A model generated the notes under the pieces. The model had not been told where the DNA came from. It did no database searches and worked only from the letters and a program-made list of their open reading frames with translations. This document shows, in pieces, positions 6,787 to 15,125 of a stretch of 18,559 nt of DNA. The stretch comes from Pseudomonadota bacterium (GTDB lineage Bacteria > Pseudomonadota > Gammaproteobacteria > Pseudomonadales > UBA5518). The stretch is from positions 2,358-20,916 of the forward strand of contig JAKJFB010000017.1 in the NCBI GenBank assembly GCA_022705125.1, written 5' to 3'. Both the position numbers and the translations under genes were made by a program. Position 1 is the stretch's first letter. Each line of letters opens with the position of its first letter.

Positions 6787-7737
6787 ATGGGCAAGTGGAT
6801 CCAGGACAGGGCACCGGGCGGCGACAGTGCGGTTGCCGCCATCGAGGCGCGCCTCGCGGCGCTGGAGTCCGGCCTCGCGCGCCTCGTTGCCGCGCAGGAG
6901 CAGGCGGCGCAGCCCAACTATGTCGATCGCGGCACCCAGCAGCTGCTGGCGCTGCAGTACCGGCGCGACGCGGCCGCCGGCGTGCGGCACGACTTCGGCA
7001 GCGTCGAGTTCCGCAACCACTCGCAGAACGGCGAGGACGGCATCCTGCACTACCTGTTCAGCGTGATCGGCACCACCAGCAGGTACGTGGTCGAGATGTG
7101 CGCCGGCAACGGGCGCGAGTGCAACGCGGCCAACCTGATCATCAACCACGGCTGGCACGCGCTGCTGTGCGACGGCAGCGAGGAGAACATCCGCATCGCC
7201 AACGACTTCTACTGGCGGCATCCCGACACGATGCGCATCCCTCCGGCGATCTGCCAGGCATGGCTCACGGCGGAGAACGTCAACGAGGTGATCGCGCGCT
7301 ACGGATTCGATCGCGAGATCGACCTGCTGTCGATCGATGTCGATGGCAACGACTACTGGCTGTGGCGGGCGATCACGGCAGCGAATCCGCGCGTGGTGAT
7401 CATCGAGATCCAGGCCGGCTGGATGGCCGATGCCGCGGTCACGGTGCCCTACGATCCGCAGTTCTGCGTGCGCAAGCTGGTCGATCCGGTGCTGCAGACC
7501 GAGGTCGATTATTGCGGCGCCTCGTTGCCCGCGATGGTCAAGCTCGGGCGCGAGAAGGGCTACCGGCTGGTGGGCGCCAACCGCTACGGCTTCAACGTGG
7601 TGTTCGTGCGCAACGACATCGCCGCCGAGCTGCTGCCGGAGATCCCGGCCGAACAGTGTTTTGGCCACCCGGTCGCGCGCTGGCAGTACGGGCGCGTGCA
7701 GCCGCTGCTGCGACGCGAGGCGTGGGTCGAGGTGTGA
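6787..7737 (+). CDS. FkbM-like methyltransferase-type protein of polysaccharide loci
   Basis: The protein is 316 residues. A short coiled coil (about 14-42, Ala/Leu/Glu-rich) precedes a Rossmann-like domain with HSQNGEDG (78-85), VVEMCAGNGRECNAANL (101-117, a motif I-like glycine loop) and DLLSIDVDGNDYW (179-191). This pattern is typical of FkbM-related proteins in LPS and O-antigen clusters. Many members are annotated only as hypothetical, and methyl transfer is presumed rather than shown. The ATG at 6787 is chosen over an upstream TTG because AGGGGA (6772-6777) lies 9 nt before it. It sits 46 nt after the previous methyltransferase, in the same direction. Confidence 0.7.
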   Translation: MGKWIQDRAPGGDSAVAAIEARLAALESGLARLVAAQEQAAQPNYVDRGTQQLLALQYRRDAAAGVRHDFGSVEFRNHSQNGEDGILHYLFSVIGTTSRYVVEMCAGNGRECNAANLIINHGWHALLCDGSEENIRIANDFYWRHPDTMRIPPAICQAWLTAENVNEVIARYGFDREIDLLSIDVDGNDYWLWRAITAANPRVVIIEIQAGWMADAAVTVPYDPQFCVRKLVDPVLQTEVDYCGASLPAMVKLGREKGYRLVGANRYGFNVVFVRNDIAAELLPEIPAEQCFGHPVARWQYGRVQPLLRREAWVEV

Positions 7738-7747
7738 GGACAGCCAT

Positions 7748-8725
7748 ATGACGTCCATCGCCGTCGTCATTCCCGCCTACCGGGTCGCGCGGCAGATCGT
7801 GCCGCTGATCGCGCGCATCCCGCCGCTGGTCACGCGCATCATCGTGGTCGACGACGCCTGTCCGGAGCACAGCGGCGCGCTGGTGCGCCAGCAGGTGAAC
7901 GACCCGCGGGTGCGGTTGATCGTCCACGCGCAAAACCAGGGGGTGGGCGCTGCGGTGATCAGCGGCGTGCGCGCGGCACTGGAGGGCGGCGCCGACATCG
8001 TGGTGAAGCTCGACGGCGATGCCCAGTACGATCCGGAGCTGATTCCCTACCTGGTCCAGCCCATCATCGCGGGCAATGCCGACGTCACCAAGGGCAACCG
8101 CTTCTTCTTCCTCGAGGACGTGGCGCAGATGCCGGCGCTGCGCCTGTTCGGCAATGCCGTGCTGTCGTTCGTGAACAAGGCGGTCAGCGGCTACTGGGAC
8201 GTGATGGACCCGACCAACGGCTTCATCGCAATACACGCCGAAGTGCTTCACATGCTGCCGCTGGACAAGCTGGCGCCGCGCTATTTCTTCGAGAGCGACC
8301 TGCTGTTCCGGCTGGGCACGCTGCGCGCGGTGGTTCAGGACATGCCCGTGCGGGCGCACTACGCCGACGAGCAGAGCAGCCTGCGCATCGGCGCCACCGC
8401 GCTCGGCTTTCCGCTGAAGTACGCCAGCCGCCTGTTCAAGCGTGTCTTCTACAACCATTTCCTGCGCGACTTCAACCTCGGGTCCGTGAGCCTGGTCGTC
8501 GGCCTGCTGCTGCTCGGCAGCGGCGGCATCTTCGGCGCGCTGGAGTGGTACCGCAGCTACGCGACCGGCCACCCGGCGACCGCCGGCACCGTGATGCTGG
8601 TCGCGCTGCAGCTGATCGTGAGCCTCAACCTGCTGATCCTGTTCCTCACCGTCGACATCGGCAACGTGCCGCGCAGGGTGCTGCACCGCTCGGTGCTGCG
8701 CCAGTCGGGCAGGCGCAATCCGTGA
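7748..8725 (+). CDS. GT2 glycosyltransferase with two C-terminal membrane helices (polyprenyl-phosphate sugar synthase-like)
   Basis: The protein is 325 residues. The GT-A domain shows VVIPAY (6-11), IVVDDACPE (32-40), NQGVGAA (63-69) and the metal-binding DGD (89-91) in VKLDGDAQYDP, all as in DPM1/ArnC-type enzymes. Those enzymes move a sugar from a nucleotide to polyprenyl phosphate. Two hydrophobic segments (about 246-267 and 280-303) anchor it in the inner membrane, which also fits a lipid acceptor. It starts 10 nt after the previous gene and its TGA overlaps the GTG of the YfhO-like gene (GTGA). It probably supplies the lipid-linked sugar used by that neighbour (inference). The sugar is unknown. 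Confidence 0.82.
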   Translation: MTSIAVVIPAYRVARQIVPLIARIPPLVTRIIVVDDACPEHSGALVRQQVNDPRVRLIVHAQNQGVGAAVISGVRAALEGGADIVVKLDGDAQYDPELIPYLVQPIIAGNADVTKGNRFFFLEDVAQMPALRLFGNAVLSFVNKAVSGYWDVMDPTNGFIAIHAEVLHMLPLDKLAPRYFFESDLLFRLGTLRAVVQDMPVRAHYADEQSSLRIGATALGFPLKYASRLFKRVFYNHFLRDFNLGSVSLVVGLLLLGSGGIFGALEWYRSYATGHPATAGTVMLVALQLIVSLNLLILFLTVDIGNVPRRVLHRSVLRQSGRRNP

Positions 8726-11022
8726 CCGCGGCGCGCGTGGCCACGACGCAGCGCGGTCCCGACCTGGCGGCCGCGGCGCTGATCCTGGCGGCCTCGCTGG
8801 CGCTGTTCGCGCCGGCGCTGTTCGGCCCGCGCGCGATCCTCATCGGTGACTCGCTCTTCCACGGCATCCCGATGCTGCACTACCTGCGCGAGGTGCTGTA
8901 CGGCGACTACAGCCTGCTGTGGACGGATCTCGTGTATGTCGGGCACCCGGTCTTTGCCGAAAGCCAGGGCGGCTTCCTGAATCCGCTGAACCTGCTGGTC
9001 GCCGCGCTGTTCGAGCCGCTCACCGGCGTCGACGTCTACCACGCGCTGTGCACCTTCCTCGGCGGCCTCGGCGTGTACCTGCTGTGCCGCGAGCTCGGCT
9101 GCCGCCCGGTGAGCGCGCTGTTCGGCGCCGCGGCGACGATCGGCTCCACGATGTGGCTGACGCTGCAGGGCAACCTGACGATCTCCAACGTCGCGATGGC
9201 CGTGCCCTGGGTGATGCTCGCCTTCGAGCGCCTGTTGCGGCGTGCCGACGTGCCCGGCGGCCTGTGGCTGGCGCTCGCGATGAGCTATCTCGTGCTGGCG
9301 GGCTATCCGCACGTGGTACAGGGGATCGTGGTCTTCCTGTTCCTGTCGCTGCTGCCCGGCGCGTTCGGCTGGGCGCGGCGCGGCGAATTCGTCGTGCGGC
9401 TCCGTGCCCTGCTCGGGCCGGCACTGGTGGCCGTGGTGCTGACGCTCGGGCTGTGCGCGGCGCAGCTGCTGCCGATGCTCGAGCTGGCCGGCGAATCCCA
9501 TCGGGCCGCGGGCGTCGATTACGTGCGCTTCCAGCCGCAAACGTTCTTTCGCGGCTTCCTGTTCACGGACAGGGTGCCCGAGGAGCTGACGCCGAATTTC
9601 ACCCTGCTCGGCAGCATGGCCGTCTCGGCGCTGTTCGTGGCGGGCGTGTTCTCGGCGCGCGGCGCGCGCGCACCGGGCGTGGTGCTGGCGACGCTGTCGC
9701 TGTGCTATCTCGGCTTCGGCGCGCAGGCGCCGGGCTTCGAGTTCATCCACCGCCATGGCCTGGTGCCGGGGATGCGTTTCTTCCGCCTGATGACCCCGTA
9801 TTTCTATATCGGCATCGTCGGCGCGGGAGTGGTCGCGGCGCTGGGTGTCGAGGCGCTCGCCGATGCCGGGCGGCCGGCGCGCCGCCGTGTCGCGCTGTTG
9901 CTGGGCAGCGCGCTGCCCGTACTCGGCGCCGCGCTGGCGTTGCACACGGCACAGGTGCACTGGTGGCACTACGCGAGCCTTGCGCTGTGCGCTGGCTGCG
10001 CCGTGGCGCTGATCCTGGCGCGGCGCGAGGCCTTGCTGCCGGCGGCGCTGCTGATCGCGCTCGTCGTCGAGATCGGGGTGCTGCGCGCGCAGGCAATCTA
10101 CTTCGCGCCGACCGACCTCGTCGCGCGCCCGGGCGTGCTGCAACAGACCTGCTGGCGCGCCGGTGCTTGCGCGGCCAACACCGCGGACCTGTCGATCAAT
10201 ACGGTCATCGTCGGCTTTGCGCACGCGCGCTCGCGCGAGGCGCCGCTGCGCATACCGCAGGCGCTCGCCGCGTTGTCGCCGATGACGAACATGCTGTGGG
10301 ACGTGCCGGCGATCAACGGCGCGATGGCGCTGCAGCTCAGGCGCTCGAAGCTCGCGACCGACCTGGTGCGCGAGGAAATGCTGCAGGGCACGCCGCGCGC
10401 GCCCGGGACGCGCATCACCGACATCCTCGGCGTGCGTTACCTGACACTCGGCGGATTCGCGCCCGCCGCGGATGCGGCGCTGCGCTCGGGCGAGGCGCTG
10501 GCGCCGCTCAGCGAGAATCCGGCCGCGCGCGGGCGCTGGCAGTTCTATCGCGACGCGGTGTTCGTGGAATCCGCCGACGCGGCGCTGGCGCGGTTGCGGG
10601 CTGCCGAACCCTGCGCGAACCTGCCGCTGGTGATCGAGGGCCTGCCCAGTCCCGATGATCCGCGCAGTGCCTGTGACGCCGCGCCGGCGCCGGAGACGGC
10701 GCGCATCGAGGTGCGCGCGGCGACGGCCGACGATATGCGCATCGAGGTGCGAACCGATGCGCCGGGCTGGCTGTTCGTTGCCGATTCCTGGTATCCCGGC
10801 TGGCGCGCGCGCGTGAACGGCGAGGACCGCACCGTGTACCCGGCACAGCTGGCGGGCAAGGCGGTGCGCCTGGATGCGGGCCTCAATCACGTGCGCCTGC
10901 GCTACGCGCCGCTGTCGTTTCGCATCGGGGTGTGCATCAGCCTGGCGGCGGTGCTCGCGTTCGCGCTCATCGCGCTGCGCGCGCGGGTACGGCGCAGCAA
11001 TGTGCAGGAGGCAACGGCCTGA
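8722..11022 (+). CDS. YfhO-like multi-spanning membrane protein, probable GT-C glycosyltransferase
   Basis: The protein is 766 residues. The N-terminal two thirds contain many hydrophobic helices (roughly 10-12), with first-loop motifs typical of YfhO/GT-C proteins: an acidic residue in the first periplasmic loop (IGDSLFHG), then LLWTDLVYVGHPVFAESQGG and LNPLNLL. The C-terminal region is a soluble domain ending with LFVADSWYPGWRARVNGE and a last helix, the usual YfhO ending. Proteins of this type use polyprenyl-phosphate sugars on the outer face of the inner membrane to glycosylate cell-surface polymers. The GTG at 8722 overlaps the stop of the GT2 gene, so the two are likely translated together. 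The stop (11020-11022) overlaps the next ATG. The GT-C role is inferred from the family. Confidence 0.75.
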   Translation: MTAARVATTQRGPDLAAAALILAASLALFAPALFGPRAILIGDSLFHGIPMLHYLREVLYGDYSLLWTDLVYVGHPVFAESQGGFLNPLNLLVAALFEPLTGVDVYHALCTFLGGLGVYLLCRELGCRPVSALFGAAATIGSTMWLTLQGNLTISNVAMAVPWVMLAFERLLRRADVPGGLWLALAMSYLVLAGYPHVVQGIVVFLFLSLLPGAFGWARRGEFVVRLRALLGPALVAVVLTLGLCAAQLLPMLELAGESHRAAGVDYVRFQPQTFFRGFLFTDRVPEELTPNFTLLGSMAVSALFVAGVFSARGARAPGVVLATLSLCYLGFGAQAPGFEFIHRHGLVPGMRFFRLMTPYFYIGIVGAGVVAALGVEALADAGRPARRRVALLLGSALPVLGAALALHTAQVHWWHYASLALCAGCAVALILARREALLPAALLIALVVEIGVLRAQAIYFAPTDLVARPGVLQQTCWRAGACAANTADLSINTVIVGFAHARSREAPLRIPQALAALSPMTNMLWDVPAINGAMALQLRRSKLATDLVREEMLQGTPRAPGTRITDILGVRYLTLGGFAPAADAALRSGEALAPLSENPAARGRWQFYRDAVFVESADAALARLRAAEPCANLPLVIEGLPSPDDPRSACDAAPAPETARIEVRAATADDMRIEVRTDAPGWLFVADSWYPGWRARVNGEDRTVYPAQLAGKAVRLDAGLNHVRLRYAPLSFRIGVCISLAAVLAFALIALRARVRRSNVQEATA

Positions 11023-11744
11023 TGTTCGAGCAGTTCCCCAAGACGCGCCCCGCATTGCCCGAGGAGATCGCGCGCATCTACGTGAGCTGGTATCGCGAGA
11101 ACCGCGAGGGCGGCTCGGCCGCGGCCAGTGCCGCCCAGGCCGTGGAGGCCTGGCTGCACCGGCACTTGGCTGCCGACCTGCGCCCCGGCGCGAGCGGTGT
11201 CAGCACGCTGGAGCTCGGCGCGGGCACGCTGAACCAGCTCGGCTTCGAGCCGGCGTGCGGCCCCTACGACATCGTCGAGCCCTTTGCCGAGCTGTTCCGG
11301 GACTCGCCCGCTCTCGCACGCGTGCGCCACGTCCATGCCGACATCCGCGAGGTGCCCGCCGAGGCGCGCTATGACCGGATCACCTCGAGCGCGGTGCTCG
11401 AGCACCTGTGCGATCTGCCGGAGGTGGTCGCGCGCTCGTGCCTGCTGCTCGCCGAGGGCGGCACGTTCCGCGCATCGATTCCCAGCGAGGGCACCTGGGT
11501 GTGGTACCTGAGCTGGAGACTGAGCACCGGCCTGGAGTTCTGGCTGCGTCATCGCCTCGATTACGGCAGGATCATGCGCCATGAGCACGTGAACACGGCG
11601 CGCGAGATCGAGGCGGTGCTGCGTTATTTCTTCGGCGAGGTCTCGATGAAGGTGCTCGGCCTGTCGCGCGGCATCTCCCTTTTCCAGCACTTTGCCTGCG
11701 CGCAGCCGCGCCGCGATCGCGCCCGCGCGTATCTGCACGGCTGA
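11022..11744 (+). CDS. Class I SAM-dependent methyltransferase
   Basis: The protein is 240 residues. LELGAGTLNQLGFE (63-76) is the SAM-binding loop; YDIVEP (82-87) gives the acidic residue of strand 2; ITSSAVLEHLCDLP (120-133) is the motif after strand 4. The rest, with RLDYGRIMRHEHVNTAREIE, matches methyltransferases often seen in O-antigen clusters. A strong AGGAGG-like site (from 11006) precedes the ATG, which overlaps the YfhO-like stop (TGATG). The acceptor is unknown, probably a glycan or lipid-linked intermediate. Confidence 0.78.
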   Translation: MFEQFPKTRPALPEEIARIYVSWYRENREGGSAAASAAQAVEAWLHRHLAADLRPGASGVSTLELGAGTLNQLGFEPACGPYDIVEPFAELFRDSPALARVRHVHADIREVPAEARYDRITSSAVLEHLCDLPEVVARSCLLLAEGGTFRASIPSEGTWVWYLSWRLSTGLEFWLRHRLDYGRIMRHEHVNTAREIEAVLRYFFGEVSMKVLGLSRGISLFQHFACAQPRRDRARAYLHG

Positions 11745-11771
11745 AGCTGTTTCATTCGCCCCGGGGGCCAG

Positions 11772-12119
11772 ATGATGACGAACAAGGTCTACGCGCTCGC
11801 GATACTCACGATCCTGCTGAACGCGGTCGCGCAGATACTGATGAAGGCGGGCGCCTCGGCATCCGCGGCCGACGCCGCGCCGCTGCTGCGTGCGTGGGGA
11901 CTGATCGGCGCGGCGCTGCTGATCTACGTGATCGGGATGGCGCTGTGGATCTACGTGCTCAGGCAGGTCGAGCTCACGCTGGTCTACCCGTTCATGGCGC
12001 TGTCCTTCGTGGTGGTGCCGTTGCTGAGCGTGCTGTTCCTGGGCGAGCGCGTCGACCTGCCGTACATGGCCGGCGTCGTGCTGATCATGGGCGGCATCTA
12101 CCTGTGCAGCGCCGTTTGA
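11772..12119 (+). CDS. Small four-helix membrane protein, SMR/EamA type (ArnE/ArnF-like flippase candidate)
   Basis: The protein is 115 residues, almost entirely four hydrophobic helices. AQILMKAGA in helix 1 and YPFMALSFVVVPLLSVLFLGE in the second half are typical of the DMT superfamily small proteins. Helix 1 lacks the membrane-embedded glutamate (Glu14 of EmrE) needed for drug/proton antiport, so a drug efflux role is unlikely. ArnE/ArnF-like movement of a polyprenyl-phosphate sugar across the inner membrane fits better, next to the GT2 and YfhO-like genes (inference). Such proteins usually act as dimers. Two adjacent ATGs (11772, 11775) are possible starts; GGGG about 7 nt upstream favours the first. 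Confidence 0.75.
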   Translation: MMTNKVYALAILTILLNAVAQILMKAGASASAADAAPLLRAWGLIGAALLIYVIGMALWIYVLRQVELTLVYPFMALSFVVVPLLSVLFLGERVDLPYMAGVVLIMGGIYLCSAV

Positions 12120-12127
12120 GGCTGCTG

Positions 12128-12150
12128 CGCGCCGGCGCCGCGGCGGCGCG
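12128..12150 (+). repeat. GC-only inverted repeat between the SMR-like and acyltransferase genes
   Basis: CGCGCCG (12128-12134) and CGGCGCG (12144-12150) form a 7-bp stem with a 9-nt loop in the 57-nt gap. No T-tract follows, so this is not a classical terminator. It may affect mRNA stability or be chance in GC-rich DNA. Confidence 0.25.
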
Positions 12151-12176
12151 GCCGGACAATTGCGGAGCGTGACGAG

Positions 12177-13310
12177 ATGAAGGGACGGATCGACGACATC
12201 GAGGTACTGCGCGCGATCGCGGTCATCTTCGTGTGCATCGAGCACATGCACATGAACCTGTTCGCGTGGGTCGGCGGGCCGCTGCACACGACCTTCTTCG
12301 GCTGGACCGGGATGTGGTCCGGCGTGGATCTCTTTTTCGTGATCTCGGGATTCGTGATCGCGCGCAGCCTCGTTCCCGCGATCACGGCCGCGGATTCGAC
12401 GCACGAGCGCCTGGTGACGACGCTCGCGTTCTGGATCCGCCGCGCGTGGCGCCTGATTCCCTCGGCGTGGCTGTGGCTGGCCGTGATCCTGGTCGCCTGC
12501 GTGTTCTTCGACCGCTCCGGCGCCTGGGGTTCGCTGCGCGCGAACCTCGAGGGCGCGCTCACCGCGGTGTTCAACGTGAACAACCTGCGGGTGATGCTCA
12601 CCTACGGGAAATTCGAGGCCGGCGCGACCTTCCCCTACTGGAGCCTGTCGCTGGAGGAGCAGTTCTACCTGGTGCTGCCCTTCGTGGTCTGGCTTTGCGG
12701 CAAACGCCTGCCGCTGGTGCTCGCCGTGGTGGTGGTGCTGCAGCTGGTGTTTCCGCGCACGCCGCTCGGCACCATCATGCGCTGCGACGCGCTGGCACTC
12801 GGCGTGCTGATCGCGATCTGGTCGCGCCTGGACAGCTACCGGCTGTTCGAACCGCGTTTCATGGCGAACCGCTGGGTACGTATCGCGCTGGTGTGCATAC
12901 TCGCCGGCGGCCTGGCCCTCGTCGGCGGCGAGGACATGCACGTGCCGGTGCCGATCAGCCTGGTGGCCTTCATCGGCGCGATCCTGGTGTTCATGGCATC
13001 CTACGACCGCAACTACATCATGGCGCCGGGGTGGATCAAGAAGCTGTTGCTGTGGGTGGGCAGCCGTTCCTACGCGATCTACCTGATCCACATCCCGGCC
13101 TATTTCGCGACGCGCGAGATCTGGTTCCGCCTGCAGCCGCCGGGCATCGGCTTCGATCCGAATTTCACCGGCAAATTCCTGGTGACGGCCGTGGTGCTGA
13201 TGGTGGTGTTCGCGGAGCTCAATTACCGGCTGGTCGAGGTGCCGCTGCGCCGTCGCGGCGCGGAGATCGCCACACGCTTTCGCGCCACGCACCTGCAGCC
13301 CGCTGCCTGA
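12177..13310 (+). CDS. Acyltransferase family 3 membrane protein (OafA/WecH type)
   Basis: The protein is 377 residues, the normal length of the membrane domain without an added SGNH domain. It has about ten hydrophobic helices. Diagnostic motifs are LRAIAVIFVCIEH near the start, with His23 in the position of the family's conserved catalytic histidine, GVDLFFVISGFVI (49-61), RRAWRLIP and WSLSLEEQFYL (155-165). The C-terminus ends with LNYRLVEVPLRRRG, as usual. Such enzymes transfer acetyl or other acyl groups to surface glycans across the inner membrane. It is the intact relative of the deleted remnant at 122-283, so the locus once held two copies. The ATG at 12177 has only a weak ribosome-binding site. 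Confidence 0.9.
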   Translation: MKGRIDDIEVLRAIAVIFVCIEHMHMNLFAWVGGPLHTTFFGWTGMWSGVDLFFVISGFVIARSLVPAITAADSTHERLVTTLAFWIRRAWRLIPSAWLWLAVILVACVFFDRSGAWGSLRANLEGALTAVFNVNNLRVMLTYGKFEAGATFPYWSLSLEEQFYLVLPFVVWLCGKRLPLVLAVVVVLQLVFPRTPLGTIMRCDALALGVLIAIWSRLDSYRLFEPRFMANRWVRIALVCILAGGLALVGGEDMHVPVPISLVAFIGAILVFMASYDRNYIMAPGWIKKLLLWVGSRSYAIYLIHIPAYFATREIWFRLQPPGIGFDPNFTGKFLVTAVVLMVVFAELNYRLVEVPLRRRGAEIATRFRATHLQPAA

Positions 13311-13360
13311 GGAAGGCCGGTCTACCTGTACTCTCTCACGTAAAGCTTGGAGCATCGGAC

Positions 13361-14035
13361 ATGGGTCGCATCAAGGCCGCGAACAGCGCATTCAGTGAGA
13401 TCTACAACAAGGACGTGTGGGCGCTCGACTCCGGGGAATGGCATGCGCAGCAGGCAGGCTACGAACCGCTGGAGTCCTGCTACGCCCGTTTCGTCGCGCT
13501 GCTGCAGGACTTCATGCGCCACAATCGCGTGCGCTCGGTGGTGGAGTTCGGCTGCGGTTTCTGGAGCTACGCGCGGGAAATCGACTGGAGCGGCATCGAA
13601 TACGACGGCTTCGACATCGTCGACGGACCGGTGCGCTGGAATCGCGACCACCATGGAGCCGACAACATCCGCTTCCACCGGCTCGAGGACGGTACGCGCC
13701 TGCCTCCCGCGGACCTGCTGATCAGCAAGGATGTGCTGCAACACCTGCCCATCGCGGACATCCGCTACTACACGGACATCTTCCGGCGCAATTACCGCTC
13801 CTCGATCATCGCCAGCGGCGTCTTTCCGGATCACGACACCAACAGCGAGATCGCGCCCGGCGAGTGCCGCTCGCTGCGGCTGGACCTGCCGCCCTTCGAT
13901 ATTCCCTGCGCGGTGCTGCAGCGCTGGGAATACATCGAATTCGGCAAGCCCGTGGTCAAGGACGTGTGCCTCGTGACCGGCCTGCCGGAGAGCGCCGCGG
14001 CGGGCGGTGCGATCGTGCGCGACGTCGACGCCTGA
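13361..14035 (+). CDS. Class I methyltransferase-like protein
   Basis: The protein is 224 residues. VVEFGCGFWSYAREIDW (60-76) is a glycine loop followed by YDGFDIVDGP (81-90), the acidic strand-2 end. LLISKDVLQHLP (119-130) takes the place of the usual motif after strand 4. The glycine loop is less standard than in the other methyltransferases (GCGFWSY rather than GxGxG), so SAM use is likely but not certain. The ATG at 13361 is chosen for the GGAG 9 nt upstream; the frame is open further up but has no good start. It is the last plus-strand gene, ending 6 nt from the end of gtrA on the other strand. Confidence 0.7.
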   Translation: MGRIKAANSAFSEIYNKDVWALDSGEWHAQQAGYEPLESCYARFVALLQDFMRHNRVRSVVEFGCGFWSYAREIDWSGIEYDGFDIVDGPVRWNRDHHGADNIRFHRLEDGTRLPPADLLISKDVLQHLPIADIRYYTDIFRRNYRSSIIASGVFPDHDTNSEIAPGECRSLRLDLPPFDIPCAVLQRWEYIEFGKPVVKDVCLVTGLPESAAAGGAIVRDVDA

Positions 14036-14041
14036 GTCGCG

Positions 14042-14428
14042 TCAGGTCTTGCGCGCGGCGGGCGCGAACACGAAGTGCTTGCGCAGGAAGAAATTCCAGA
14101 AGAACACCAGCGCGATAGCGCCGATCTTGGCGGCGTACACGTTCATGCCGAGCATCTCGACGCCGGCGTACAGCGCGGCCTGGTGCCACAGCAGCCCGAC
14201 CGCGCTGACCGCATAGACCGCCAGCAGTTCCTTGCGCCGCGAAAAGCGCGCCCCGGCCGCGAACACGTGGCGCACGCTGAGCACGTAGTTGACCCCGGTG
14301 GCGAGCAGGAAGCCCGCCATACCGGCTACCAGGTAATGCATGCCGAGCAGGTTGATCAGGGCGGCGAAGACCGCGATGTCCACCACCGCGGCGACGCCGC
14401 CGACGAAGAAATAGCGCACGATCTGCAC
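14042..14428 (-). CDS. gtrA: GtrA-like four-helix membrane protein
   Basis: The protein is 128 residues with four hydrophobic helices and the family's opening pattern (IVRYFFVGGVAAVVDIAVFA), then NYVLSVRHVF and FFWNFFLRKHFVF. GtrA-family proteins work with GtrB-type enzymes and are thought to flip polyprenyl-phosphate sugars to the periplasmic side. The start is GTG at 14428, 7 nt after the stop of the gtrB-like gene, so the two form an operon. No third gtr gene sits beside it; the YfhO-like protein is one candidate partner (inference). Confidence 0.9.
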   Translation of the reverse strand: MQIVRYFFVGGVAAVVDIAVFAALINLLGMHYLVAGMAGFLLATGVNYVLSVRHVFAAGARFSRRKELLAVYAVSAVGLLWHQAALYAGVEMLGMNVYAAKIGAIALVFFWNFFLRKHFVFAPAARKT

Positions 14429-14435
14429 CGGGTCG

Positions 14436-15125
14436 CTACCGCAACAGGTTGTATTTCAGGATGCAGTAGATGGCGCGCACGCCGTCCTTCCAGCCGATCT
14501 TCTTGCCTTCCTCGTAGGTGCGCCCGTGATAGGAGATGCCCACCTCGTAGATGCGGCAGCGGCTGCGCGCGATCTTCGCCGTGATCTCGGGCTCGAAGCC
14601 GAAGCGGTCCTCCTCGATCGCGATGCCCTGGATGAGTTCGCGCCGGAACACCTTGTAGCAGGTTTCCATGTCGGTGAGGTTCAGGTTGGTCAGCATGTTG
14701 GAGAACAGCGTCAGCAGGCCGTTGCCGAGGCGATGCCAGAAATACAGCACGCGGTGCGGCTCCGAGCCGATGAAGCGCGAGCCGTAGACCACGTCGGCCT
14801 TGTCCTGCACGATCGGTGCAATCAGCACGTCGTACTGCCGCGGATCGTATTCGAGGTCCGCGTCCTGGATGATCACGATGTCGCCGGTCGCAGCCGCGAT
14901 GCCGGTGCGCAGCGCGGCACCCTTGCCGCGGTTCACGGGCTGGTGGATCAGCCGGTCGATGCGGGCGGCGAGCCGCTCGCGCAGCAGTTCGGTGGTGCCG
15001 TCGGTGGAGCAGTCGTCGACGACGATGATCTCCTTGTCGCCGCCCGGTGCGTTGCGCACGGCCTCGATGAGATCCTCGATGGTCGATTTTTCGTTGTAGC
15101 AGGGTATGACGATGCTGAGCTTCAC
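14436..15125 (-). CDS. GT2 glycosyltransferase, DPM1/GtrB-like polyprenyl-phosphate sugar synthase
   Basis: The protein is 229 residues, a single GT-A domain without clear membrane helices, the size of soluble DPM1-type enzymes. Motifs are [10 protein letters not shown] (3-12), [12 protein letters not shown] (33-44), [11 protein letters not shown] (65-75) and the metal-binding DAD (88-90) in [29 protein letters not shown] near the end is characteristic of this subfamily. It probably loads a sugar onto undecaprenyl phosphate for GtrA to flip. The start is GTG at 15125, which overlaps by 4 nt (GTGA) the original end of the uxs frame, showing tight coupling to the sugar-nucleotide enzyme upstream. 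Confidence 0.88.
   Translation of the reverse strand: MKLSIVIPCYNEKSTIEDLIEAVRNAPGGDKEIIVVDDCSTDGTTELLRERLAARIDRLIHQPVNRGKGAALRTGIAAATGDIVIIQDADLEYDPRQYDVLIAPIVQDKADVVYGSRFIGSEPHRVLYFWHRLGNGLLTLFSNMLTNLNLTDMETCYKVFRRELIQGIAIEEDRFGFEPEITAKIARSRCRIYEVGISYHGRTYEEGKKIGWKDGVRAIYCILKYNLLR

Noticed and set aside
8557..11055. Minus-strand open frame of 832 codons opposite the YfhO-like gene
   Set aside because: An antisense shadow of a long GC-rich gene with clear membrane helices and family motifs on the plus strand.
11772..12119. EmrE-like drug efflux pump
   Set aside because: No glutamate in the first helix, and the surrounding genes are all for polysaccharide synthesis; a flippase-like role fits better.
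10902..13355. Minus-strand open frame of 817 codons opposite the methyltransferase, SMR-like and acyltransferase genes
   Set aside because: Same composition signature (His, Gln, Arg, Asp) and no motifs; the plus-strand genes explain this DNA.
14031..14046. Small inverted repeat CCTGA/TCAGG between the convergent gene ends, as a two-way terminator
   Set aside because: The stem is only 5 bp, it is formed by the two stop regions themselves and no T-tract follows on either strand.
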